Assembly: GCF_004297125.1 (NCBI RefSeq)
Contig: NZ_SCVD01000001.1
Location: 1-64,000, forward strand
Length of the DNA: 64,000 bases
Source: Phenylobacterium sp.
Lineage (GTDB): Bacteria; Pseudomonadota; Alphaproteobacteria; Caulobacterales; Caulobacteraceae
Reading direction: 5' to 3'
Part shown: piece after piece, positions 8,980-17,351 of the stretch
How the letters are laid out: every line of letters starts with the position of its first letter
How positions within the stretch are numbered: position 1 is the first letter of the stretch
The notes under the pieces: model-generated
Told to the model about the DNA's origin: nothing
The model's input: the letters and a program-made list of their open reading frames with translations, nothing else
The model's database searches: none
Position numbers and translations under genes: made by a program

Positions 8980-10322
8980 GCCATCACCTCCGTGATCGGC
9001 TTGGAGGTCGCCATCGAGCCCGTCCCGAAGCTGCCCACCGGCACGCCGGCAAGTTGCTGGGCGGTGAGCGACACTCGGGTGACCGGGTCGGCGCCGACCT
9101 TGATGTGCTGGCCGCCCTTGTGCCGGCCGTTGGCGCCACCCACGAGCAGCATGGGGATGTTGTCGATGGAGTGGATCTTGGCCCAGCCGGTGTCGCTGTA
9201 GCCCAGCACCAGGGCGTGATCGAGCAGGGTGCCGTCGCCCTCCTTGATGTTGTCCAGGGTCTTCAGGAAGTGGCCGAAGCCGCCCACGCTGATGTCGGCG
9301 AGCTCGGACGAGATCGGCTGGTAGCCCAGCTTGCCGTCGATGGGCTCCTCGTGGGTGTGGGCGTGATAGACCGGCGTGTCACCCGGCCGGTACATCTCAG
9401 ACGTCGCCGGGGTGAAGACATAGTTCACGACATTGGTCTGGTTGCAGGCCAGCGCCATCGCGATCAGTTCGCACATGTGCTTGTTGTTATAGGCGACGGT
9501 GGGGACATCTCCCTTGCGGGGAAGATCCACGGGCGCTTCGGGCACCCGGCAGGCCTGGGCTGGCGCCGGCTGCCGCAGTTCGGCGTCCAGCTTCTGCTCC
9601 AGCTCACGGACCGAGGTGTAATACTGCTCCAGCCGCGCCCGGTCGGAGGCGCCCGTCTGCTGCCACAGCACGTCGCGTTGTTCCTTCACAGTGGACAGCA
9701 CGCTCTTCTTGACCAGGACGCGCGGGTCCGGAGCCCAGTCGCCGGAATTCGGGTCGTGGAATCCCTGGCCGAACAGTCGCGTGTAGAGCGCCAACGGCGA
9801 GTCGTCGGCCATCTTGAACGCGTCTTCGCCGCGCGAGCTGTAGCTGGACGTGGCGCCGCGGAACGGCGTGGCCTCGATCGACCGGAACCGGGTGCCGCCG
9901 CCGACCGCGTCGGAGATGACGGTGTCGAAACTGTTCAGGCGGTCGAACGACTTGTCCTTCACCGGGCACTGGCCGGTCATGATCGCGGCCATGCCGGTCC
10001 AGTGGGGATGCGACGGCCGACCGTCGAGCCCGACCGTGAAGCCGGTGAAGACGCTGGTCTTCTTGTTCAGCCCACCCTCGAGAAACGCGAGCTGGGGCGG
10101 GATGTCATAGTCGAAGCCGACCTTCTTGGGCTCCCATCGCGTGGGGGTGAGGCCCAGGCCCCAGAAGAAGCTGGCGAAGCGGGTCGGCAGGGGCGCGCCG
10201 CTGGCGAGGGCCGCGCCGTTCCCGTCGAGGAAGAGGTCGAGCAGCGGCAGGCCCATGCCCACGGTTGCGCCGCCCAGAACGCCGCGCAGGATCGAGCGTC
10301 GGTTGAAGCGCGAGGATCTCAT
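8976..10322 (-). CDS. DUF1552 protein, Tat-exported
   Basis: A protein of 448 residues with a twin-arginine-like leader (RRSILRGVLGGATVG) at residues 8-22. The order of motifs fits DUF1552: RFASFFWGLGLTPTRW near the start, HWTGMAAIMTGQCPV, SIEATPFRGATSSYSSRG, YYTSVRELEQKLDAEL, and a C-terminal LDHALVLGYSDTGWAKIHS followed by MLLVGGANGRHKGG. DUF1552 proteins resemble the sulfatase/DUF1501 group but have no proven reaction. They usually sit beside DUF1592 genes, as here, where the gene overlaps both neighbours by 4 bases. It is inferred to act in the periplasm with the haem-bearing DUF1592 partner. Confidence 0.85.
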   Translation of the reverse strand: MRSSRFNRRSILRGVLGGATVGMGLPLLDLFLDGNGAALASGAPLPTRFASFFWGLGLTPTRWEPKKVGFDYDIPPQLAFLEGGLNKKTSVFTGFTVGLDGRPSHPHWTGMAAIMTGQCPVKDKSFDRLNSFDTVISDAVGGGTRFRSIEATPFRGATSSYSSRGEDAFKMADDSPLALYTRLFGQGFHDPNSGDWAPDPRVLVKKSVLSTVKEQRDVLWQQTGASDRARLEQYYTSVRELEQKLDAELRQPAPAQACRVPEAPVDLPRKGDVPTVAYNNKHMCELIAMALACNQTNVVNYVFTPATSEMYRPGDTPVYHAHTHEEPIDGKLGYQPISSELADISVGGFGHFLKTLDNIKEGDGTLLDHALVLGYSDTGWAKIHSIDNIPMLLVGGANGRHKGGQHIKVGADPVTRVSLTAQQLAGVPVGSFGTGSMATSKPITEVMA

Positions 10323-12037
10323 CGGCCGGTCTCCTTCAGGCTGGACGGGCTGCGGGCGGCGACCTTGGTGGTCGCGCCGGGCAAGGCGGGCGCAGGGGCG
10401 AGGCGGGCGGTGTAAAGGGCCGGATTGGCGGCCAGCTGCTTGAGGAACGCGGGCAGCCTGTAACCGCCCTCGGTGAAGGTCTTGGCGAGGGCCTGCGCGG
10501 TCGGCTTGTCCGGACCGACGGCCGGGCGGCCGGCGCCGGAGGCGAACAGGTTGCGCACCAGGCAGGCCGGAGCCCGCGGGTTCTCATGCAGGAGCATGCC
10601 CAGGCCGGCTGCGCCTTCGAAGATCTGGCCGTCCATCTCGGCCTTCACGTCGATCCGCTCGCCGTTCTCGAACTCGCGATACTCGCCCAGACTGTCGAAA
10701 CGCTCCAGGGCGAGGCCCGGAGGGTCGACCATCGAGTGGCAGCTTGCGCAGGTTTCGTCGGTGGCGTGGGCTTCCAGCCTCAGCCGGACCGTCTTCTTCA
10801 CGGTCGCCGCATCACCGTTCACCTGGCTGAAGTCCACGTCGCCCGGCGGAGCGGGAGTGACTTCGCACAGGAAGATCTCGTTGAGCGCCACGCCGCGCTT
10901 GGTGGGCGAGCTCCGCGCAGGATGGGAGAACAGCGACAGGAAGCTGATCTGCGTCAGCAGACCCGAACGCCCGGACCCGGCGGGGAAGGTGTACGGCGCC
11001 CAGTCCGCCTTCGAGGCGTATGGGACTTTGTAGACCATCGCCAGACCGCGGGTCATGAAGGTGTCGCGCGACGTGAAGATGTCCCGGTAGTCTCCGTTCC
11101 GGCGGACCAGCAGGTCGACGACGGTGCGCAGGGTCTGCTCGCGCGCCTGGGTCGCCACGACCTGGCTGTATTTCGGGAAGTGGGCCGGATCCTTCGACTG
11201 ATGGTCGAACAGCTCCAGCTGCAGCATGTCGTCGAAGAACGCCTCGACGCCCTCTTCCAGGCGCGGCGAGGCGGTCAGGCGGTCGATCTGCGCCTGCAGG
11301 CCGGCGGGCGTCAGCAGGTCGCCGGTCTCGGCGGCGCGCAGCAACTGGTCGTCCGGCGTGGTGTTCCAGAGCATGTAGCTGAGCCGCGAGGCGCGTGCAT
11401 AGGCGTCGACCGGCATCGCCCCGTCCACCGGCCTTCCCGAGCCGGCGCGCTCGATGCGGAACAGGAAGTCAGGGGCGGTCAGCAGGCTGGTGAAGCCCTC
11501 GCGAAGTCCGGCGTAGAAGTCCCCGGACTGGGTGCTGACGGCGTGGGCCAGCTTGACCCGCGCGGCGAGTTCGTTCGGCAGGAGCGGCCGACGGTAGAGC
11601 AGGCGGCCGTACTTCTGCAGGGTCTGCGTCGCGCAGACGTCATCGGCCGCCTTCGCCGAGGCCGGCTGGCACGGCATGAGCTTCGCGCGCCGCCCCTCGG
11701 CCGTCGCCTGTTCGGCGATGCTGGCGGCCATGGCGTAGTACTGCTCCATGCCTGCAGCCGAGACGGCGGCGCCCGCGGCCCCGACGGCCAGCAGGCCTTC
11801 GCGTCGCACCTCAGGCTCGAAGCGGCCCTGCACCTTGATGTCCGCGCCGAAGATGTCCGCCACGGACTGGCGATACTGGGCGGCGGTCAGCCGCCGCATG
11901 CCGACGACTTCACCCGGCTTGGCCGCGGACGCATTCGCCTGGAGGCTGGTGTCCGAGGCGCAGCCCGCCAGGGCCAACGGCGCAACCGCGAACACGCCGC
12001 AGAGAGCCAACGCACGCATACTCATCTCGGACCTCAT
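10319..12037 (-). CDS. DUF1592/DUF1588/DUF1585 lipoprotein with a c-type haem site
   Basis: A protein of 572 residues. The lipobox LALAGC places a lipidated Cys at residue 26. MRRLTAAQYRQSVADIFG (47-64) is DUF1587-like; LLYRRPLLPNELAARV is DUF1595-like; RASRLSYMLWNTTPDDQLL and FFDDMLQLELF are DUF1592; KRGVALNEIFLCEVTPAPP with CASCH (Cys430, Cys433, His434) and MVDPPGLALERFD is DUF1588; the C-terminal part with LVRNLFASGAGRP is DUF1585. The CxxCH predicts covalent haem attachment in the periplasm. These domains are common in Planctomycetes and myxobacteria and have no settled function. It overlaps the gene before and after it by 4 bases, so the operon is tightly coupled. Electron transfer to or from the nearby cupredoxin or cytochrome is an inference. 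Confidence 0.88.
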   Translation of the reverse strand: MRSEMSMRALALCGVFAVAPLALAGCASDTSLQANASAAKPGEVVGMRRLTAAQYRQSVADIFGADIKVQGRFEPEVRREGLLAVGAAGAAVSAAGMEQYYAMAASIAEQATAEGRRAKLMPCQPASAKAADDVCATQTLQKYGRLLYRRPLLPNELAARVKLAHAVSTQSGDFYAGLREGFTSLLTAPDFLFRIERAGSGRPVDGAMPVDAYARASRLSYMLWNTTPDDQLLRAAETGDLLTPAGLQAQIDRLTASPRLEEGVEAFFDDMLQLELFDHQSKDPAHFPKYSQVVATQAREQTLRTVVDLLVRRNGDYRDIFTSRDTFMTRGLAMVYKVPYASKADWAPYTFPAGSGRSGLLTQISFLSLFSHPARSSPTKRGVALNEIFLCEVTPAPPGDVDFSQVNGDAATVKKTVRLRLEAHATDETCASCHSMVDPPGLALERFDSLGEYREFENGERIDVKAEMDGQIFEGAAGLGMLLHENPRAPACLVRNLFASGAGRPAVGPDKPTAQALAKTFTEGGYRLPAFLKQLAANPALYTARLAPAPALPGATTKVAARSPSSLKETGR

Positions 12038-13194
12038 TGTGCGGGGGTCGCCGTCGCGGCGGCGAGTTGGGACGCCGGCTTGCCGTCGAAAACGCGGGGG
12101 ACCGAGACGACCTCCTTGGAATCCGGGGTCAGCACGAAGGCCGGTACGGCCCGCAGCCGATAGGCCATCGAGATGCGGCGGTTCTTTCCGGTCTTGGGAT
12201 CCGGGTCGGCGTCGGCATGGCGCTCCAGCGCGTAGTAGAAGCTGGGCATATCGATGCCCTGGTTCATCTCGCCGTCTCGGCCGTTCACCGCCTGCTTGCG
12301 ATAGATGACCTTCCAGTCGCGATAGCCGCCGACATAGCCCTCCAGCCCGCCTTCGGGCTTCATCTGGAAGCGGAGCCGGCCGCCGATCAGCTGGACCTGG
12401 TCGGGCATGCGCAGGTTCCAGGCTTCGTCGCGGAATCGGATCTCGGCGGGTGCGCGGGTCTCCACGACGCCATCGACAATCTTCGCCTTGACGATGCTCT
12501 GCGTGCGCAGGTCCGGTCTCACCGAGAAGCTGACGTCGCGGGCCACCTGGCCCAGGGCGTCCTTCATGATGCGTTCCTGCGCCTGGTAGAAGGCGAAGGT
12601 CACGTCGTCGTCGTTCATCGGGTCCTTGTTCCCCGACATGACGATCAGCACGGTGTAGAGGCCGTCGCGCATGTAGCCGTTGATGCCGACGCCGCGCTGC
12701 GACTTGTACGGCTGGCCGCGATACGACGCCCAGCAGCCGCCCGCCCGATAGTAGCCGTTGTCGATGCCCGGCACGCCTTCCGGCGTGCTGAACCCACCGG
12801 TCTTGACGTTGTCGTCCAGGTTGAAGCCGTAGGCGATCTTGCCGGTGACGGGCGGCAGGCCCAGGTCCGGAGCAAGCGTGGGTTGCTCCCAGACGTTCTC
12901 ATAGTTGGGGCCGCGGAACCGCAGCACGCGCTGGAGATCAGGCCGGTTCTCAGCGTCCATGTAGTAGGCAATATCGGCGTCCTTGCGCCAACGGGTCTTG
13001 AGGACCTTCTTCCAACCGTGCGGCGGCGCGGTGCCTTTCGGACAGTCGGTTCCGGGAGCGGGGTTCTCGTCCTTGGGTCCGCCGTGGAAGAACGCGGGCT
13101 CCATCCAGTCGACCACATAGGCCCGGGACCAGGGCTCGGCCGTCGCGGCCGTGGGTAGGATGACCGCCATTGCGGCCAAGGCCAGTGTCCTCAT
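12034..13194 (-). CDS. Exported protein of unknown function, first gene of the DUF1552/DUF1592 operon
   Basis: A protein of 386 residues with a clear signal peptide (cleavage after ATAEP, near residue 19). The mature protein has WMEPAFFHGGPKDENPAPG, a PGTDCPKGTAPPHGW stretch, ITYY/IAYYMDAENRPD-type sequence, YGFNLDDNVKTGGF, and later a large beta-rich part (VQLIGGRLRFQMKPEGGLEG). Four Asp residues cluster in NKDPMNDDDVTF. I recognise no named domain. The protein is the promoter-proximal gene of a four-gene operon with DUF1592, DUF1552 and a small secreted protein, so it is probably the third core component of that system. The operon starts from the divergent promoter region at 13195-13424. 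Confidence 0.75.
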   Translation of the reverse strand: MRTLALAAMAVILPTAATAEPWSRAYVVDWMEPAFFHGGPKDENPAPGTDCPKGTAPPHGWKKVLKTRWRKDADIAYYMDAENRPDLQRVLRFRGPNYENVWEQPTLAPDLGLPPVTGKIAYGFNLDDNVKTGGFSTPEGVPGIDNGYYRAGGCWASYRGQPYKSQRGVGINGYMRDGLYTVLIVMSGNKDPMNDDDVTFAFYQAQERIMKDALGQVARDVSFSVRPDLRTQSIVKAKIVDGVVETRAPAEIRFRDEAWNLRMPDQVQLIGGRLRFQMKPEGGLEGYVGGYRDWKVIYRKQAVNGRDGEMNQGIDMPSFYYALERHADADPDPKTGKNRRISMAYRLRAVPAFVLTPDSKEVVSVPRVFDGKPASQLAAATATPAQ

Positions 13195-13255
13195 CGCGGT
13201 CTCCTCCGCCTCCGCGCCGGCTTCGATGGCCGATCCTCAGAGGGTGCAATGCATT

Positions 13256-13353
13256 TGCGTGCATTCATGATTGTATGTGCTTCGATCAGCCCGCGCTATC
13301 ACATTTCCGCGTCTCCGCAGAAAAATGCAATCAAGCTTGTTTGTACCTTGACC
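13256..13353. promoter_or_regulatory. Divergent promoter with two operator-like repeats
   Basis: The 230-base gap between the minus-strand DUF operon and the plus-strand cupredoxin holds two members of the repeat family. One is TACAATCATGAATGCACGCA on the minus strand (13256-13275), facing the DUF operon. The other is TGCAATCAAGCTTGTTTGTA on the plus strand (13326-13345), followed after two bases by TTGACC (13348-13353) and, 17 bases on, a weak -10 TTAGCT. One repeat per direction suggests both transcription units answer to the same regulator as the receptors at 330 and 5455. Confidence 0.55.
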
Positions 13354-13424
13354 CTGGGCCGCGGCCGCCTTTAGCTGAGGAGAAGCGACGACGCAGAAGT
13401 ACGTGGCAAAGGGTGGAGATCGGG

Positions 13425-13811
13425 ATGGCGACCGTCGGGCGCAGGGTTGTGATCGGCGCTGGAACCTTGGCGTTGCTTTCGGGCGTGGCCGGCCGGGCCG
13501 CGGCCAAGACTCACTTGGTGACCATGGATCCGGCTGGTTCCAAGTTCGCGCCTGATACAATCACCATCCGGCGCAACGACACGGTGGAGTGGGAGAACAC
13601 CACCAGCGTCCTCCACAGCGTCACCTTCGATCCCGCGAAGTCGAAGGTCGCGGGCAATGTGGTGCTGCCGGCCGGGGTCGCGCCGTTCGATTCCGGGGCG
13701 ATGCGGCGTGAGGCGAAGTTCGCCCATGTCTTCGACGCGCCGGGGACCTACCGGTACATCTGCAAGTACCACGAGAACATGAAAATGGTCGGCACGGTCA
13801 TCGTGAAGTGA
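13425..13811 (+). CDS. Cupredoxin (plastocyanin/amicyanin-like blue copper protein)
   Basis: A protein of 128 residues with a Tat-like leader (GRRVVIGAG, residues 6-13) ending near AAA at 25-27. The copper ligands are visible: His64 in VLHSVTF and the C-terminal loop Cys113-x2-His116-x2-Met119 (YICKYHENM), the spacing found in amicyanin-type short loops. Type 1 copper proteins carry single electrons in the periplasm. The ATG at 13425 follows GGTGGAG. It is divergent from the DUF1592 operon and precedes an MFS transporter and a cytochrome c', so it is a plausible electron carrier for that periplasmic system. Confidence 0.88.
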   Translation: MATVGRRVVIGAGTLALLSGVAGRAAAKTHLVTMDPAGSKFAPDTITIRRNDTVEWENTTSVLHSVTFDPAKSKVAGNVVLPAGVAPFDSGAMRREAKFAHVFDAPGTYRYICKYHENMKMVGTVIVK

Positions 13812-13857
13812 GCGGCCGCGCCGCCGCCGTCCGATCGCGCGCTCAGGAGAACATCTG

Positions 13858-15207
13858 ATGGTCGACGCCACCCTGGCGCCGTCGCGCACCGTTGCGCCCG
13901 AGCCGGCGGCGGTGACGCCGTCCTACCGGCGCTACGCCCTGTCGCTGATGCTCGGGATCTATATCCTGAACTTCCTGGACCGGCAGGTGATCAACATCCT
14001 GGCCGAGCCGATCAAGCAGGACCTGAACCTGGCCGACTGGCAGATCGGCATGATGTCCGGCCTGGCCTTCGCCCTGTTCTACACGGTGCTCGGCGTTCCG
14101 ATCGCCCGGTTTGCGGAGACCCGGAACCGCCCCTTCATCATCGCCGGCGCCTTGACCATCTGGAGCGGGTTCACGGCGCTCTGCGGTGTGGCGCAGAACT
14201 TCGTCCAACTCTGTCTCTTCCGGATCGGCGTCGGGATCGGGGAGGCGGGCTGCACGCCGCCAGCCCATTCGCTGATCACCGACTATGTGCCAAAGTCGAA
14301 GCGCGCCTCGGCGCTGGCGTTCTATTCCATGGGCGTGCCGCTCGGGTCGCTGCTGGGCATGGCCATGGGCGGGGTCGTCGCGGACGCCTTCGGCTGGCGC
14401 GTCGCCTTCCTGGTCGCGGGTTTGCCGGGGGTGCTCTTCGCGCTGGTGACCTTCTTCACGCTCAGAGAGACCCGCTCGCGGCTGAAGGCCGACGTGGCGG
14501 CCGCCTCGGCGGCCCAGCCGCGCTTCGGTCAGGCGATGAAGCTGCTCGCCAGCAAGCGCACCTTCTGGCTGCTGGCCTTCGCCGCGGCGCTGAAGTCGTT
14601 CATCAGCTATGGCCAGGCGCCGTTCGTCGCCTCGTTCTTCCTGCGCAACCACGCCGAGCAGGTCGCCGCCCTGGCCGCCAGCTTCAACCTGCAGTCCGTC
14701 GGCTTCCTGGGGCTAGCGCTCGGGATCATCTCCGGGATCTGCGGGGCGATCTCGTCGGTCCTGGGCGGCTGGATCGCCGACAAGACCTCTGCCGGGGACG
14801 TCCGCAACAGCCTGCTCGCGCCGGCGCTGGCGGTGCTGGTCTCGGTCCCGGTGTTCATCCTCGCTCTGCAGATGGACGACGCACGGGCCGGCCTGGCCAT
14901 CCTGATCGTCCCTTACCTGCTGAACTACTTCTGGTACGGACCGGTCTACGGGACGACCCAGGGCATCGTGCCGCCGAACATGCGCGCCACCGCCGCCGCG
15001 ATCCTGCTGTTCGTGATCAACCTGATCGGCCTGGGCCTGGGGCCGCTGGCTGTGGGGCTGTTGAGCGACTACGTGGCGGTCGGTATGGGCCTCGGCCCCG
15101 CCGAGGGGATCCGCTGGGCGCTGATCATCGCCTCGTGCTTCGGCGTGCTGTCGGCGGCGCTGTTCTGGATGGCCCGCAAGACCATCGCCCAGGAAATGGA
15201 GAGTTGA
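13858..15207 (+). CDS. MFS transporter, spinster-like/ACS-type
   Basis: An inner-membrane protein of 449 residues with 12 predicted helices. LNFLDRQVINILAEPIKQDL in the first segment, GMMSGLAFALFYTVLGVPIARF (helix 2 to the RxxR loop), FRIGVGIGEAGCTPPAHSLI (helix 4-5) and FYSMGVPLGSLLGMAMGG are typical of the spinster-like and anion:cation symporter branches. The ATG at 13858 has CAGGAG upstream and lies 46 bases after the cupredoxin. It probably moves the product of the periplasmic steps, an organic acid or hydrophobic compound, into the cytoplasm. Substrate is not predictable from sequence alone. Confidence 0.9.
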   Translation: MVDATLAPSRTVAPEPAAVTPSYRRYALSLMLGIYILNFLDRQVINILAEPIKQDLNLADWQIGMMSGLAFALFYTVLGVPIARFAETRNRPFIIAGALTIWSGFTALCGVAQNFVQLCLFRIGVGIGEAGCTPPAHSLITDYVPKSKRASALAFYSMGVPLGSLLGMAMGGVVADAFGWRVAFLVAGLPGVLFALVTFFTLRETRSRLKADVAAASAAQPRFGQAMKLLASKRTFWLLAFAAALKSFISYGQAPFVASFFLRNHAEQVAALAASFNLQSVGFLGLALGIISGICGAISSVLGGWIADKTSAGDVRNSLLAPALAVLVSVPVFILALQMDDARAGLAILIVPYLLNYFWYGPVYGTTQGIVPPNMRATAAAILLFVINLIGLGLGPLAVGLLSDYVAVGMGLGPAEGIRWALIIASCFGVLSAALFWMARKTIAQEMES

Positions 15208-15248
15208 GCGGACAAGCGCCGCTGGTTCATCGAAAGAATGGAGGCCCC

Positions 15249-15707
15249 ATGCGACGCCGCGTCGTCATCCCGTCCGCCCTCAGCGCCGCCGTCCTGCTGG
15301 CGGCCGGCTCGGCCTTCGCCGCCGGCATGGCCGACGCGGTGACCAGTCGTCAGGCGCAGTTCAAGACGCTGGGCGCCAGCTTCAAGGCGCTCAACGACGA
15401 GATCCGCAAAGGTGATCCCGACATGAAGAAGATCCGCGCGTCGGCGGCCGTGGTCCGCAAGGCCTCCCTTGAGATCCCCAAGTGGTTTCCACGCGGCAGC
15501 GGGGCCGAGGCGGGCGTGAAGACCAAGGTCCTGCCGTCAGTCTGGAGCGACACGCCCGGCTTCGCCCAGGCCGCGAAGGACTTCGCCGCCGAGGCCGCTA
15601 AGCTTCAGACCCTGGCTGCGGGTGACGACGCCGACGACCTGCGCGCCCAGGCCAAGACGGTCGCCCAGACTTGCGGGACCTGCCACACCAAGTATCGCGA
15701 GAAGTGA
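15249..15707 (+). CDS. Cytochrome c' (c-prime)
   Basis: A protein of 152 residues with a signal peptide (cleavage after AFA, residue 24). The mature protein is an all-helical four-helix bundle by composition, with the haem-attachment motif Cys142-G-T-Cys145-His146 close to the C-terminus, the hallmark of cytochrome c' rather than class I cytochromes. These proteins bind NO or pass electrons in the periplasm. The ATG at 15249 precedes the signal peptide; upstream in-frame codons overlap the MFS gene and are not used. It follows the MFS transporter by 41 bases and its stop overlaps the next start (TGATG). Confidence 0.88.
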   Translation: MRRRVVIPSALSAAVLLAAGSAFAAGMADAVTSRQAQFKTLGASFKALNDEIRKGDPDMKKIRASAAVVRKASLEIPKWFPRGSGAEAGVKTKVLPSVWSDTPGFAQAAKDFAAEAAKLQTLAAGDDADDLRAQAKTVAQTCGTCHTKYREK

Positions 15708-16165
15708 TGATGAGAGCCCTGATCGCCGCCGCCGCCCTGGCGTTGACCGCCGTAAGCCCGGCGCTCGCTGCCGACTGGGTCAACGTCCGTAACGTGCGGG
15801 TGGCCGCCGACGACGTCGCGGGCGCCGCGGATTTCTACAAGGCCGCCTTCGGGATGCAGGAGATCCAGCGCTACGAGCGCCCGGGCTTCCTGGAGATCAT
15901 CCTCAACTTCGGACGCAGCGTCGACGAGGCCAAGGCCGCCGCCTCGACCCGCATCGCCCTGATCACGCGGCGCGCCGAGCAGAAGGCGGAGGGCGTGTCC
16001 AACATGGTGCTCAACGTCGGCGACATGGATGCGGTTGTGGCCCGGGTGACGGCGCACGGCGGCACGATCGAAAAGCCGCCCGCGCGCTCGGCGACCAGCG
16101 GTAACGTCATCGCGATGGTCCGCGATCCCGCCGGCAATCGCGTCGAACTGCTGATGCGACCCTAG
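15707..16165 (+). CDS. Exported VOC/glyoxalase-fold protein
   Basis: A protein of about 152 residues starting at ATG 15707 (or the adjacent ATG 15710), overlapping the cytochrome stop. A signal peptide (ALIAAAALALTAVSPALA) precedes one vicinal-oxygen-chelate module pair: VNVRNVRVAADDVAGAADFY, then MVLNVGDMDAVVARVTAHGG and VRDPAGNRVELLM. VOC proteins include glyoxalases, dioxygenases and epimerases and are usually cytoplasmic; an exported copy is unusual. It is the last gene of the cupredoxin-MFS-cytochrome run. Metal ligands cannot be assigned with confidence, though the terminal Glu in VELLM is the usual one. Confidence 0.8.
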   Translation: MMRALIAAAALALTAVSPALAADWVNVRNVRVAADDVAGAADFYKAAFGMQEIQRYERPGFLEIILNFGRSVDEAKAAASTRIALITRRAEQKAEGVSNMVLNVGDMDAVVARVTAHGGTIEKPPARSATSGNVIAMVRDPAGNRVELLMRP

Positions 16166-16241
16166 CGGCCGTACGGACGCCTGGCAGGCAGCTCAGTGAG
16201 CGGTCTCCGTTTTGAGGGCTTTTCGACCCGCCGCCAATCCG

Positions 16242-17351
16242 TTACGCCGGCAAGGCTGGAGCTAGGGCGAGCCACGCCTCCTGCGGCGACAACTGCTCCG
16301 CGCCGAACCCCATGGTCGCGATGACCATGTCGTGGCGGGGCAGGACGAAGCAGAACTGCCCGCGGGCGCCCGCGGCGAACACCATGTCCCCCGGGGCGGC
16401 CGGCACGCGTCCCGCCCCGTTCAGCCACCACAGATAGCCGTAGCTCGGGTTCAGCCGCGACGGGGTCAGCGCCCGCGCGATGTAGTCCGCTGAGACGAGC
16501 TGGCCGTCCGCCCATCGCCCACGATTGAGATAGAGCTGCCCCAGCCGCGCCATGTCGCGGCACGACAGCAGGATCGAGCCGCCGATACGGATGTTCCCCG
16601 CCTTGTCGACGCCCTCTGGCTGATAGCGGAAGGTCTCGCAGCCCAGCGGTCGGACGACGTGCTCCATCATGTAGCGGAGACTGGTCACGCCGCTGGCCGC
16701 CGCCACGACATTGGCCAGGTGATCCGCCGGCGCGCCATCGTAGTAGAAGGTCGAGCCCGGCGCGATCGAGACGCCGTAGCCGGGCGGTGACCCTCGTTCC
16801 CCTTCCGCCTGCCTGGCATACTCGACGCCAGGACCGGCGGTGGCCGGCTCGTCGAGACGGGGCGGCCGCCGCGAACTCGGCTTGACGTTGAGCGTGCCCC
16901 CCGAGGTCATGGTCAGCAGGTGCTCGATCGTGGTGTCCGGGCGCAGGCCGGAGACCATCGGGTCGTGGTATTTCGCGACCAGATCGCTGGTCTTCAGTAG
17001 CCCCTCGGTGACGGCGCGGCCGACCATGGCCGAGCCCCAGGACTTGCCCGAGGAGAACGACACGTTCGGCCAGTCGGGCCGGCCGAGGTGGTAGGCGTTC
17101 TTCCAGTAGGTTTCGAACACCAGCACGCCATGGCGCACGACCACGAGGCCCTGGCGCTCGCCCCTGGCGCCCAGGGCGTCAGCGGCGCGGCGCAGCGCCG
17201 GGATGCTCAATCCATGGGCCTGCGCCGGGGCGGTGCGCCAGGGGCCGCGGCCTGGGCCGGGGGCCGCCACGGCCCTCGCGCCGCCCAGGGCGGGGGCCAG
17301 CGCACCGGCGATCAAGAGGGTGCGGCGGTCGAGGCTCGACGGGGCGCTCAA
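16242..17351 (-). CDS. Serine hydrolase, class C beta-lactamase-like, exported
   Basis: A protein of 369 residues with a Tat-like leader (LDRRTLLIAGALAP) and probable cleavage near AVAA at 27-30. The family SxxK catalytic motif is S100-S-G-K103 in FSSGKSWGSAM. Where many members have Y-x-N, FYYDGAPADHLA supplies Tyr-Asp-Gly. The C-terminal part has SYGYLWWLNG and FAAGARGQFCFVLPRHD, fitting the beta-lactamase/esterase family (PF00144). It is likely an esterase or amidase in the periplasm. Its ATG overlaps the stop of the carboxylesterase upstream by 4 bases, so the two are co-translated. Confidence 0.88.
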   Translation of the reverse strand: MSAPSSLDRRTLLIAGALAPALGGARAVAAPGPGRGPWRTAPAQAHGLSIPALRRAADALGARGERQGLVVVRHGVLVFETYWKNAYHLGRPDWPNVSFSSGKSWGSAMVGRAVTEGLLKTSDLVAKYHDPMVSGLRPDTTIEHLLTMTSGGTLNVKPSSRRPPRLDEPATAGPGVEYARQAEGERGSPPGYGVSIAPGSTFYYDGAPADHLANVVAAASGVTSLRYMMEHVVRPLGCETFRYQPEGVDKAGNIRIGGSILLSCRDMARLGQLYLNRGRWADGQLVSADYIARALTPSRLNPSYGYLWWLNGAGRVPAAPGDMVFAAGARGQFCFVLPRHDMVIATMGFGAEQLSPQEAWLALAPALPA

